From Phoronis pallida (Eukaryota > Phoronida > Phoronidae), in NCBI GenBank assembly GCA_028565715.1, contig JAOXYC010077782.1, forward strand, positions 1 through 22,519: a DNA stretch of 22,519 bases, written 5' to 3'. This document shows, one piece after another, positions 1 to 8,109 of this stretch (positions are counted from its first letter, which is position 1; each line of letters begins with the position of its first letter). A model generated the notes under the pieces. It had not been told where the DNA came from, made no database searches, and saw only the letters and a program-made list of their open reading frames with translations. Position numbers and translations under genes: made by a program.

Positions 1-354
1 CGGTTATTGTAGGAAAAATTGTCCAATTCTCCATTTGTGAATGTTAACGCTCTTCCCAGCTTACGCCAAGCAAGCCCGATGTTATTGGACACGATTTCAA
101 TGTCGAGATCGGTGATCATTCTTTTGGAGTCTGAAATAAAAGAAAATGCTGAGTGGGTTGTTATCAATGTATGCATCGTTTTTTTTACATATTCTGACAT
201 ACTCGGACTGCTTAGAAATAAAGGAGAACAGTTCATGAAGATACACCTTCAGGTATTACTCCTTACCACTAACTTTCACGTACACGACCTTTTTAACCTT
301 CTTCTGAAAACCTAGACTGGCATCATTTACAAGCGTCCGATTAACGTCCGACAT
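1..354 (-). CDS. Death-domain protein, 5' two exons (partial, host-type gene)
   Basis: This is the start of a spliced gene running off the left edge. Exon 1 (354 to 267) opens with ATG and encodes 29 residues plus one base. A 136-base intron (266 to 131) has a GTAAGG donor and a TTTTATTTCAG acceptor. Exon 2 (130 to 1) continues in the same frame and reads ITDLDIEIVSNNIG, then LAWRKLGRALTF, which resembles helices 1-2 of a FADD-type death domain (conserved Trp-x-x-Leu-Gly/Ala-Arg core). Death domains recruit adaptors and initiator caspases in apoptosis and innate signalling. The intron and short N-terminal leader suggest a cellular gene rather than a viral one. The family call rests on about 40 residues, so FADD versus another death-domain adaptor cannot be decided. 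The open plus-strand frame over the same bases is an antisense shadow. Confidence 0.7.
131..266 (-). other. Spliceosomal intron of the death-domain gene
   Basis: The donor AGTG|GTAAGG lies at 270-261 and the acceptor TTTATTTCAG|ACTCC at 140-126 on the minus strand, with a pyrimidine-rich tract before the AG. Removing it keeps the reading frame. At 136 bases it is short but normal for an invertebrate. It is the clearest intron in the window and marks this end as cellular DNA. Confidence 0.7.
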
Positions 355-1916
355 GGCGACACAGATTTAATATACTGACATCAATCTAGAACGTCTTAAA
401 ATATTAAAGGCTGCTTTCAAAAGTCGGTTCGGCGATGCCTTTGATTAGTTCGCAGAGCGGTTTAAAACCAGCCAAATCATGCGATTAAGATTCAGCCAGT
501 ATTACACAATCACACACACACTAGCTACTAGGTCAGCACATTCGTTCGTTGGTAGGGATGTATACTCCATAGCAACCACTTTTGGACATTTTCAAGAGCA
601 TTATTCACAGTTTTAAATTCTCATAATATGTTTTCTTTTGCATTCCATGAAACAAACCATAGTTTATAGGCACACGCACACAACAGATAAATCCAACGTG
701 GCAGTTGACACGTTTAGGAAATTGACTCAGGTGGTTTTGGAAGATCTTTATTTTTTCACAAAAGATGTCACTATCCGACGGGAGAAACTAGACGTGGCAC
801 CAACATGATGAGCGAAGAAACTGAAAGGTTTCGTAAGCATGCTGGATATTGTTTTGCAGTGTGATTTATCCATGTGCTGGTAAAAAGTCATCTCAGTGGC
901 ATCATATTTAGATATTTTGTTTCTGCAAAGTAATTGTTAGTAAAATTGGCACATCGGCTTGACCAATACATGTGGTATGAAGCAGGTGCCAAGGGTTTAG
1001 GGACATACTTTAACTTACTTTAGTCAAATTTTTGTATTGATATTAGCAAAAACATTTTTATAAATATTAGCATTAAAGTCTTTTTATTACTTCTGCAAAT
1101 CATTGTTTAATAGGTTAATTTCAATGGATGAGAAACACACCTCTGATTTGCATAACAAAAATATTTCCTTATTATGTAGAGTCTGTTTAGGAAAACTGTC
1201 CATGAGGGGAAAATACCTCAAAATACTACAAGTGGAATTAGGGACCCTCTCTTACAGCTAAAATCGGTAATGAAGCAACATTATATAGATCTAGCACCCG
1301 AGTTACGGCAACTTGAAAGATAAATGCAACACCCTCTGTCTGTGTACATATTTGCCAATCCAAAACTGAACTTGTTTTGTTGAAATTAAATCCAATATTA
1401 ATTATACTTGTTATTTCACTAATATTATATTCAAAAGTTCATACCTGTTTATATTCATGTATATTTATTGTTACACTCCTCATCTATAATAACCTGTGAG
1501 GCTGTGACTGTTAGTCATGTATTTCTAAATAAGTTAAAGTCCCTTATACTTAATGCTAAATGTTTGTTTGCATATGGCTTATTGAGAATATCTGGACTCT
1601 ATTTTCCGAAGTCTGTCATCGTTAAGCAAGGGTTGCCACCAGCCTAATTATTTTTTTATTTTAAGAGATGATAGGTTGAAACAACTCATGGTATTAGTTT
1701 TGACTAAAACAAAAATTGCAAAATTAAAGAAAGTTATGCGTTAAATGTTCCCAACATTGCTCATTCCACCCCTTTGAAATATGTTGGCTTGGTCCTATTA
1801 GCTAACTTATGATATTCTTAAACTGTTTAGAACAGCAATTCAGGCCATAGTGTGGTTAACTTCTTTAATAAATCCCATTTGAAAGTACACAGTGTTAAGA
1901 CTTGAAGACAGAGGTT

Positions 1917-1931
1917 ACAGTAGGTGGCGCT
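1917..1931 (+). promoter_or_regulatory. CTCF-like binding motif
   Basis: The 15 bases ACAGTAGGTGGCGCT match the bilaterian CTCF core CCASYAGRKGGCRSY at 14 of 15 positions by eye. It lies about 240 bases upstream of the IAP start. CTCF is an insulator and architectural protein conserved across bilaterians. A single motif match is only suggestive. Confidence 0.35.
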
Positions 1932-1959
1932 AGTGTATTCTGACACATGTGCCACAGTC

Positions 1960-1971
1960 TATTACGTAATA
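1960..1971. promoter_or_regulatory. Perfect 12-base palindrome TATTACGTAATA upstream of the IAP gene
   Basis: The core TTACGTAA is the classic site of PAR/C-EBP-type bZIP factors. It sits about 200 bases before the IAP start and 30 bases after the CTCF-like motif, so it may be part of the IAP promoter. No strong TATA box is visible there. Confidence 0.3.
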
Positions 1972-2169
1972 CAGTTGGAACTTAATGTATAGGCTGACCG
2001 CTGTGTTCGGAACACTCGTCTAATATCGCAAGAGATGCCGACGCATCCGCGTGTTTACTATTCACTCGCACTACATATAGCCTCATACAATGGTCTAAAA
2101 TTGTCAGACGGCACGCAAGCGTCAGCGTTTCCTTAAGTACTTGGTAACAGACTGTGTACATTGATCGAT

Positions 2170-3423
2170 ATGTATAATATCAGGGACGTTACTCGCATTG
2201 AAGGGCAAGCTGAGACTCTCCCTGTGGTGCAGCTTGGAGCATCGGCGGCCCGAAATCAATTCTATCAAGAAATCAGACGCCGGAAAACATTTTACGGCGA
2301 TAAAAATCAGTTGATATGGCCGAAGGATCGAAATATCACAGCGGAGGAACTCGCATATTCGGGATTTTATTACCTGGGTGACAGCGATCGTGTCCTCTGT
2401 CCTTGGTGTAAGCTTATACTTCGAGACTGGTCAACCGGTGACGTAGCAATGGTCGAACACCATCATCACTCACCCGAGTGCGCTTTCATCCTTCAGCCGA
2501 AGCTATGTGGAAATATCCCAGCCGATGTCCAACGCCCTCCAATAGTTCCCTCAACTACTTCTGGCGGTGTCAGACACCCGAAATATGCCGATGAGAAAGC
2601 TAGGAAGGACACTTTTTTTGATTGGCCTACAAGTAATTGTCAGCGACCTCAATCTCTGGCAGAAAGTGGTTTTTTTTACACAGGGTACGAAGACAAAGTC
2701 CGTTGTTTTTCCTGCGACCTAGGACTGCATGAGTGGAATCCCGATGACGTCCCTTGGCAAGAACACGCACGCTGGTTTCCGCTGTGTAAATTTGTTCTCG
2801 AAAAGAAAGGCAATGACTTTATAAACAGGTCGATGGACAGACAAGAACTTTGCTCGATGCCTGGCGAAATAGACGAAGTTCCTGAAGATAACTCACATTT
2901 TTCCAACCAATCGGTTGAGCAACAGAGAGAGTCAGCCATTGTGAAAACTGTTCTCGACTTTGGTTACGAATGGCAATTTGTGAAGGTGGTCATTGAAGAA
3001 AAACTCAAACGAACAAGGGGGTATTTTAAAGATGCAGCATCTTTGTTAAACGCTATACTTGATTTAGAAAGTAAGAACGATGAAGAAAATCAACAATCGA
3101 GAGATATTCACACTGAACCAGCAGCTACGCCCAGTGATTTGTCGCGAAACGTCGAAACGCTTTCTCTAGAAGGGAATGCTCAGTCTCTTGTTGATGAGAT
3201 TGAGTGTCCACTTTCACCAGAAGGGAATGCTCGGTCTCTCGTTGATGAAATCGAGCGTTTGAAAGAGCAACAGATGTGTAAAATTTGCATGGAAGATCCC
3301 GTTTCTATTGTCTTTCTTCCGTGTGCTCACATGTGTACGTGTAAGGCGTGTGCTGTTAAAGTTAACGATTGCCCGATATGTAGAACTCGTATAACCAAAA
3401 CACTACACGCCTTTTTATCTTAA
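2170..3423 (+). CDS. Inhibitor of apoptosis protein: BIR-BIR-UBA-RING
   Basis: IAP proteins bind caspases or IAP antagonists through BIR domains and ubiquitinate partners through the RING. Counting from the ATG at 2170 (the open frame reaches back to a TTG at 2161), the protein has 417 residues. BIR1 has Cys77, Cys80, His97 and Cys104; BIR2 has Cys179, Cys182, His199 and Cys206. Both fit C-x2-C-x16-H-x6-C. A UBA-like helical region spans about 253-297. A C-terminal C3HC4 RING spans 370-404 and all eight ligands are present. A 17-residue unit is partly duplicated just before the RING. The gene is intronless, unlike typical cellular IAP genes. That fits a virally captured gene (malacoherpesviruses carry several BIR genes) or a retrocopy. 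It is followed by AATAAA 45 bases after the stop. The family call is very secure; viral or cellular ownership is open. Confidence 0.95.
   Translation: MYNIRDVTRIEGQAETLPVVQLGASAARNQFYQEIRRRKTFYGDKNQLIWPKDRNITAEELAYSGFYYLGDSDRVLCPWCKLILRDWSTGDVAMVEHHHHSPECAFILQPKLCGNIPADVQRPPIVPSTTSGGVRHPKYADEKARKDTFFDWPTSNCQRPQSLAESGFFYTGYEDKVRCFSCDLGLHEWNPDDVPWQEHARWFPLCKFVLEKKGNDFINRSMDRQELCSMPGEIDEVPEDNSHFSNQSVEQQRESAIVKTVLDFGYEWQFVKVVIEEKLKRTRGYFKDAASLLNAILDLESKNDEENQQSRDIHTEPAATPSDLSRNVETLSLEGNAQSLVDEIECPLSPEGNARSLVDEIERLKEQQMCKICMEDPVSIVFLPCAHMCTCKACAVKVNDCPICRTRITKTLHAFLS
3169..3255 (+). repeat. 51-base tandem duplication inside the IAP linker
   Basis: Two copies of a unit encoding EGNAxSLVDEIE begin at 3169 and 3220, 51 bases (17 codons) apart. 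The second copy is partial because the frame runs into the RING. The copies differ at only a few, mostly synonymous, positions, which suggests a fairly recent duplication of the linker between UBA and RING. Confidence 0.8.
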
Positions 3424-3467
3424 CTAAATGTCGTCGGTTTGTCTAGATGCTTGGTTTATTTATGTAA

Positions 3468-3503
3468 AATAAAAAAATGCAAATTCTACCAAAGTCTTTT
3501 ATT
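3468..3503. terminator. Back-to-back poly(A) signals
   Basis: AATAAA on the plus strand at 3468-3473 serves the IAP gene. TTTATT at 3498-3503 gives AATAAA on the minus strand, just past the stop of the 143-residue gene. Convergent transcripts end within about 40 bases of each other, as in compact DNA virus genomes. Confidence 0.7.
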
Positions 3504-3505
3504 TA

Positions 3506-3937
3506 TCATTCTATAATAACGTCACCCGCTTGAATTTTTTTTACGATCTCAAGCGCCTCAAATGCATTTTCAGATACATCAAAGTACATCAGATCTTCCA
3601 ACACCAGCTCGTATTTCTGTTGAACCTGGTATTTTTCTAATTTCACATCACAACCGCACAACCATTTGTGTGTCATAAGGTATATCAAGCACGTAAACAC
3701 GTTATAGAGCGATTTATATTTTCGGTTGTTTGAAAAACAACAGTCGTATTTGAAATCCCACGTCGAACCCGTTGTGGTGTCCACTTTATACTGGTCATTT
3801 TCGAAATAAAAGGATTCGGGTCTCAGTCTAGACTCATACTCTCTCGAACACAACTGCTTCACAACAGCACACACACACTTCACCCAATCAATGGTATCTT
3901 TGTTCGCATGTAGCAGGTAGATGCGACTCGATGACAT
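3506..3937 (-). CDS. Unknown 143-residue protein
   Basis: I do not recognise this protein. It is soluble-looking, with no signal peptide or membrane segment. Cysteines are scattered (a CVCAVVKQLC stretch near residues 21-30 and CGC near 94-96), and the C-terminal third looks helical and acidic. The ATG at 3937 is preceded, about 45 bases upstream, by the TATA-like CCTTAAATAGG that overlaps the stop codon of the next gene upstream. The stop is immediately followed by a minus-strand AATAAA. The defined promoter and poly(A) signal support a real gene. Its transcript probably shares its 3' end with the longer transcript of the 423-residue gene, giving a nested pair. Confidence 0.75.
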   Translation of the reverse strand: MSSSRIYLLHANKDTIDWVKCVCAVVKQLCSREYESRLRPESFYFENDQYKVDTTTGSTWDFKYDCCFSNNRKYKSLYNVFTCLIYLMTHKWLCGCDVKLEKYQVQQKYELVLEDLMYFDVSENAFEALEIVKKIQAGDVIIE

Positions 3938-3977
3938 TGTGACAAAATCAAAATTGTTAACAATCGCGAACGCCGAT

Positions 3978-3990
3978 CCTATTTAAGGAG
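3978..3990 (-). promoter_or_regulatory. TATA-like element overlapping the stop of the upstream gene
   Basis: CTCCTTAAATAGG reads on the minus strand. Its TAA is the stop codon of the 423-residue gene, and the element lies about 45 bases before the ATG of the 143-residue gene. Such promoter-in-coding-end packing is typical of compact viral genomes. Confidence 0.5.
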
Positions 3991-5254
3991 AAAAATGCAC
4001 CTTTGTTGTATGCGAAAGTAATGCTTTTTCGAACGCGCCTTTATTTGAAAGAGTCGTGTCGTGTACGCTCATGAAATCATTAAGTTTCCAGTATCGGTCA
4101 GTTTTTAATAGACACAAATCGCAAGCTTCCATCATGAATTGTTTCTCGGACTTGATCAGTTGTGTGCAGGGTGTAGGACAGAACGGGATTTCGAGAATTT
4201 CTTTCCCTGACAGCAGGCCGTCTCTCTGCTTCCGGTCGGATAATACCACGTTTCCATTTTTCATCGTGACACAAAACTGACTGTTTTTATTCACAGACCA
4301 AACCAGCTGATTTAGATACAATCCTCCGTTATTATAATGAAAAAGCGGCACTTTAATAATCTTGGTCGTTTTCTCCCCGCAATATAGCTTGACTGGAATC
4401 AAATCATCCGTGTAGACTGAGGTTCGATGTACATTTCTCTTATACAGTGGTCCAACAAAATCGTTTCGAGAGCTTTCGGCTTTTTCGCGTATAAATATAT
4501 TTACGATTGTGTAGCAAAATTCACAAACTTCCACTGAGGACATCGCCAAGCATTCACCCTTTCTTTCATTCATCATGCCAAAGCAATGCGAACCGATTTT
4601 AATAGGTTTTGTAGAAATGTTAAACTGAATATTTTGTAGTTTATCTGCGGCGCTAAGTACCCAGTTCAGGAAATGTAAAAACGACAAGTTCATAGCTCCG
4701 AAATTCACTTCTTTTGACTTCTTTTCTAAAAACTCAGCCATGTCCGGTAAGTACATACTCGGTGTATTCTTACGACTACCGTTACGTAACCCATACAGAC
4801 CCTTTAAACTAGCTTGTGTATATTCCAAATCACATGTCGTAGCTATTGTGCCAACATTCGTCCCGGCGTAAACTGCCTTAGATCTTTCAACAGTGACCCA
4901 GTTCGCCGTCGGCTCGATCATATTCTTTTGTAAACTTTTTTTAGACTTCTTAACGGTCGAATGACAGGCGCGCTTAGCATAGCGTTTCGAAAGCAACTCC
5001 TTACGATCACGCAAGCATTTAACAAACGAATGAAACTCCTCGTTTGTCACTCCGCCTCTAACATAATTCAATATCGTAAGCACAATCTCCCGGTGACAGT
5101 CGTGCGCATAAGACAAATCATTCTCACCACACAGTTTGAGTGGCGCGTAGAAATATTGTCTCATGGCATGTTTAGTCGTCTCGTCACTCGCGAACATTAC
5201 AGCGAGCAAAGGATTGATACCATACTTTTCTGATAGTATACATAACCATTTCAT
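3983..5254 (-). CDS. Unknown 423-residue protein with cysteine pairs, possible zinc binding
   Basis: I do not recognise the family. There is no signal peptide or transmembrane segment. A strongly basic patch (KKSKKSLQK, about 102-110) could be a nuclear localisation or nucleic-acid-binding element. Cysteine pairs occur at 244/247 (C-x2-C) and 378/381 (C-x2-C), with C359/C363 between them, so one or two zinc sites are possible. The C-terminal third is richer in beta-type sequence. The ATG at 5254 has a TATA-like GTATATTAAA about 55-60 bases upstream (5317-5308). No poly(A) signal lies directly after the stop, so the transcript probably reads through the 143-residue gene to the signal at 3503-3498. 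A herpesvirus packaging-type zinc protein is one thing to test, but I have no real evidence for it. Confidence 0.8.
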   Translation of the reverse strand: MKWLCILSEKYGINPLLAVMFASDETTKHAMRQYFYAPLKLCGENDLSYAHDCHREIVLTILNYVRGGVTNEEFHSFVKCLRDRKELLSKRYAKRACHSTVKKSKKSLQKNMIEPTANWVTVERSKAVYAGTNVGTIATTCDLEYTQASLKGLYGLRNGSRKNTPSMYLPDMAEFLEKKSKEVNFGAMNLSFLHFLNWVLSAADKLQNIQFNISTKPIKIGSHCFGMMNERKGECLAMSSVEVCEFCYTIVNIFIREKAESSRNDFVGPLYKRNVHRTSVYTDDLIPVKLYCGEKTTKIIKVPLFHYNNGGLYLNQLVWSVNKNSQFCVTMKNGNVVLSDRKQRDGLLSGKEILEIPFCPTPCTQLIKSEKQFMMEACDLCLLKTDRYWKLNDFMSVHDTTLSNKGAFEKALLSHTTKVHFSP

Positions 5255-5595
5255 GTCCTTCCATCAAAGAATAAGACAAGACTGTATCAGTTTCGGAAAG
5301 ACAACGTTTAATATACACAAATCGGATACATCTTGACTTATGTTAAATGTATTATCATATGTATCAGCTAAATGTTATCGGTTAACAACTTTCGACATGG
5401 TTTATATAACAAAAGTGTTGTTGTTTGTCACAATATTCTCCTTCAAAAATGCTTGTCTACATATTAAAAGATATTTAACAGCAAAAACACATACCCTTTT
5501 TCAATATTTGAGTGAAATGAGTATTGACCTAGCTCAGTGGTAAAAAGAATTAAAAGTTTTCTTTTATTGAGTTACTAGTTACTTTTCTTCAAACA
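5255..5595. other. Divergent intergenic region
   Basis: This 340-base AT-rich gap separates the minus-strand 423-residue gene from the plus-strand 144-residue gene. It should hold both promoters. The minus-strand TATA-like element is at 5317-5308; I see no clear TATA for the plus strand. A 67-codon plus-strand frame (5340-5543) with one hydrophobic stretch lies here, but nothing else supports it as a gene. Confidence 0.45.
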
Positions 5596-6030
5596 ATGTC
5601 TGACTGCGATAATGCGTGTGAAATTAATGAAGACAACCATACGTCGAGTGACGGTCTCGATCGACGTAACGCACGGAAGCGTTTTCTGTCACAGAATAGA
5701 AAAAATATGGTAAAGTTGACAAAAAACATGTGTCTTCATGCCGCTCTTGCGGACCTCGAATGTCGTCGTGTTAAAATTACACTTGAGAAGAACACTTGTG
5801 ATGACCAGTTAGCAGGCGGTCGTCAAAGGCGCAAGAATGCCGCTGTCTTGAAACGCGAGTTACTTCGGCGATCCCGTGATTGTAAATTAGCTTTGAAAAT
5901 CATCAACGATGCCACTGAAAAAATACGCAAAAACATCGTAAACGTGGTTAGTGACGACGCTAGTGAATGCGTTAAAACTAATGAAATTGTTTCTCTCATT
6001 CAAAATCAGTACACCCCGACAGATATATAA
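5596..6030 (+). CDS. Unknown small basic, helical protein (144 residues)
   Basis: I do not recognise this protein. It starts with an acidic, Asp/Asn-rich N-terminus (about 1-20), then a long Lys/Arg-rich helical stretch (about 22-115) with clusters such as RRNARKR, RQRRKN and RELLRRSR, and ends with a short acidic-polar tail. There is no membrane segment or signal peptide. The charge pattern suggests nucleic-acid binding or a basic tegument-type protein, as an inference only. It is the first of three closely spaced plus-strand small genes (gaps of roughly 40-150 bases). The ATG at 5596 is preceded by ACA, an acceptable start context. Confidence 0.65.
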   Translation: MSDCDNACEINEDNHTSSDGLDRRNARKRFLSQNRKNMVKLTKNMCLHAALADLECRRVKITLEKNTCDDQLAGGRQRRKNAAVLKRELLRRSRDCKLALKIINDATEKIRKNIVNVVSDDASECVKTNEIVSLIQNQYTPTDI

Positions 6031-6072
6031 ACTTATCATGTCGTCTAAATATTTACCGTAAAGCGGCATTGA

Positions 6073-6462
6073 CAACTTCCGGTGCATACATCACATATAG
6101 ACAAACCGGGTCAGAATCAAGGTAGTGTCTTGCGCGATTCGATATCATTGAGACGCGTAAGTTCTGCTGAAGATATCTGTATGTGTCATATATGTCGGTA
6201 TATTTTTCTTGAAAAGGAAGGTATGGGTTTATTCTTCGACTGCGATCAATGTACACAGTCAACTATCTGTGAGGCGTGCTATAATCTCATAATGCCCGCA
6301 TCCATTCAACCCGAACAAAATACATCCTACGATTATTTTGAAGAGGACGCGCATTTAGAAAAATTGATGATTGAAATGGCTCTTAAAGTTGAAGCGGACA
6401 TTCAGTCCCTACAGCTTGTCAAACTTGTCACAAATTGTCAGGCAGTGAATATCAGTTCATAA
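6073..6462 (+). CDS. Small zinc-finger-like protein, start codon uncertain
   Basis: The frame is open from 6073, but it has no ATG until 6181 (a GTG lies at 6082). From 6181 the protein has 93 residues; the full open frame is about 126. It carries three Cys-x2-Cys pairs in order (CHIC, CDQC, CEAC) within about 40 residues, which suggests a compact zinc-binding or RING-related fold without the usual His. The C-terminal half is helical and acidic. Starting at 6181 would leave the first ligand pair only one residue after Met, which is unusually tight. A non-ATG start, an upstream exon or a damaged 5' end are therefore all possible. The CxxC content is shared with the next gene downstream. Confidence 0.55.
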   Translation, partial: QLPVHTSHIDKPGQNQGSVLRDSISLRRVSSAEDICMCHICRYIFLEKEGMGLFFDCDQCTQSTICEACYNLIMPASIQPEQNTSYDYFEEDAHLEKLMIEMALKVEADIQSLQLVKLVTNCQAVNISS

Positions 6463-6497
6463 ATATAACATATTTTGCGTCAACCGAAAAGGGACTC

Positions 6498-6506
6498 TTT
6501 ATATAC
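6498..6506 (+). promoter_or_regulatory. TATA box for the 149-residue gene
   Basis: TTTATATAC lies about 85 bases before the ATG at 6589, in the short gap after the zinc-finger-like gene. Spacing is compatible with a core promoter. Confidence 0.45.
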
Positions 6507-6588
6507 TGTGTAATGATAGCCTATTGTTAGATGTAGAATATTAAAGGACCATTGTTATCCAAGATTTGCTCTGTTTTCATTCACTGGG

Positions 6589-7038
6589 ATGGCGGAAAAA
6601 CCTTGTACTGACCTTGTGCAGGAGATTACCGACGATGAGACGGAAGAAATGATCGTTTGCGCACGTTGTGGCTTTCGATTGATCAGTCAAGACTACTATG
6701 TCGTCAAAAAGATCCCGAAACCCATTGAAAAACGGTTCACACCTGATGTATGCGAGCTTTTTGCACACGAGCAATCGCCAACGGAACACGAACTGGAAGC
6801 GAATCGCTATTTTTATGACGATGAATTATTGATTTTTTCTAATGACTCCGATTCGAAAAGAACCGATGTCGACGACTTGTGTATAGATGTCTCCATCAAT
6901 TCCACTCCCGATGCGCCAATACAAATGGCATCACCCTCATTAGAGAACGAATTGGAAGAGGATCTGTCTTCCGATGTTTCGGATTCTGAAATGTTTTGCT
7001 TACCCATTATAAATGATGTGGAAGAATATTTATATTAG
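6589..7038 (+). CDS. Unknown acidic protein with a Cys-x2-Cys motif (149 residues)
   Basis: I do not recognise this protein. Near the N-terminus, after an acidic run (DDETEE), it has CARC, one possible zinc knuckle pair. The second half is very acidic and serine-rich (segments like SNDSDS and DLSSDVSDSE), typical of casein-kinase-type phosphorylation regions or transactivation regions. There is no signal peptide or membrane segment. The ATG at 6589 has a good context (GGG ATG GCG) and a TATA box about 85 bases upstream. Together with the two preceding genes it forms a small plus-strand cluster of likely regulatory proteins, but that role is inferred only from composition. A distant AATAAA lies at 7391. 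Confidence 0.65.
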   Translation: MAEKPCTDLVQEITDDETEEMIVCARCGFRLISQDYYVVKKIPKPIEKRFTPDVCELFAHEQSPTEHELEANRYFYDDELLIFSNDSDSKRTDVDDLCIDVSINSTPDAPIQMASPSLENELEEDLSSDVSDSEMFCLPIINDVEEYLY

Positions 7039-7789
7039 GATTCAATTCAGGCAAACTGAACTGGTACGCTATGGCGTGACATTGTCCTTCACTTTGCTAC
7101 TCGATGTCGCTTTGTGTTTGGAAAGCCAAGACTCATTTCAAGACATAGTGACTTTCTCAAGAGAGACGATACGTTTACTTGTCAGCGATTAAAGCAAGAC
7201 ATATATTACAAATTGTATCTACATATTGAGGATTGCCGCGACAACTTCGCTACTTATACCCGCTAAATAGCCGTTACAGCGTCTTACGCTACGCAAATTC
7301 GTCCTTTCATTAATGACAGCGATCCATGATTAATTGCTTGTAAAGTGATCTCTAAAGTTGTCGAAGTAAGTGGTGCAGCCACGGGCTATCAATAAAATAT
7401 CAGTACAAAGAGCAACATTTTGTTTTTATTTTCAAGAAATCATTATTTTGAGAGTCTTGAGATAACAATAACACGTTTTGAAATGGCCATTCGTTAAGTC
7501 GGGGTTAGAACGACTGTCTGGAATATACGAATTCTCACAACGGTCATCAAACTTTTTCTGAGTGGTCAGTCGTTCTAGTTAAATTACTTCCAAAGGCACG
7601 CTTTTTAATTAAAACTTTTGAAATTTGATGTACATAATACAAAAATTATGTATAAAGTTGCCGTAAAATTATGTTCATTTTAATAAGATTTTGTAAAAAA
7701 AATACAAATTTTAAATGTTGAAGACACGTTTTTGACCCCTAATATATAATGCTATTTCCTGGTTCAGGAAATGTAACATGTACTGTTTA

Positions 7790-8016
7790 TACACAGTAGC
7801 GTATCTGTACAGATTGCAAAACCGGATGTGGCCCCTATAAAAACCAATTTCTGTACGCGTTGTGTGTTTAGATGTGATTGAAGAACCCGAAACTGTACGA
7901 AACCAAAAGAACCCAAAAACTGTACTCCCAATCAATTTACACACAGCGCGTACAGAAATTGGTTTCTATAGGGGCAACAGCCGGTTTTGCAATCTGTACA
8001 GATACGCTACTGTGTT
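7790..8016. repeat. Long inverted repeat, about 78-base arms with a 71-base spacer
   Basis: The left arm (about 7790-7867) and the right arm (about 7939-8016) are near-perfect reverse complements, with only a handful of mismatches. Both contain the core CTGTACAGATTGCAAAACCGG on opposite strands. The RNA would form a very stable hairpin. The spacer (about 7868-7938) has its own short direct repeat around AAACTGTAC. The structure could be a foldback element, a regulatory hairpin or a miRNA-like precursor; nothing in the sequence decides between these. Confidence 0.75.
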
Positions 8017-8109
8017 ATATAAGAAAACAAAACAATCCTGTTCAATGATTCAAGCAATGAATCGCTGTGCCAACTCTCGTAGGAATCATTTATTTCTAAG
8101 CGAAAGGAT

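Larger units (their letters stand above)
355..2169. other. AT-rich intergenic DNA between the death-domain gene and the IAP gene
   Basis: No intact gene is visible over 1.8 kb on either strand. It has short poly-A/T tracts and a CA-rich stretch near 510-525. The base composition is more AT-rich than the virus-type genes to the right. It probably holds the promoter of the minus-strand death-domain gene near 355-600 and that of the IAP gene near 1900-2160. Two short motifs near the right end are listed separately. The host/virus junction, if there is one, may lie here or to the right of the IAP gene; I see no target-site duplication or terminal repeat that fixes it. Confidence 0.5.

Noticed and set aside
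19-315. Plus-strand 98-codon frame at the left edge
   Set aside because: It begins with a non-ATG codon and lies opposite a well-formed spliced death-domain gene with consensus intron ends.
2676-2939. Minus-strand 87-codon frame inside the IAP gene
   Set aside because: It is antisense to BIR2, whose zinc ligands and family pattern are unmistakable.
5340-5543. 67-codon plus-strand frame with a hydrophobic stretch
   Set aside because: AT-rich intergenic DNA with no TATA, poly(A) signal or recognisable domain; it probably overlaps promoters.
6045-6100. Possible tiny intron supplying an ATG to the zinc-cluster frame
   Set aside because: The donor-like GTAAAG and acceptor-like ATATAG do not join in frame, and the intron would be too short for normal splicing.
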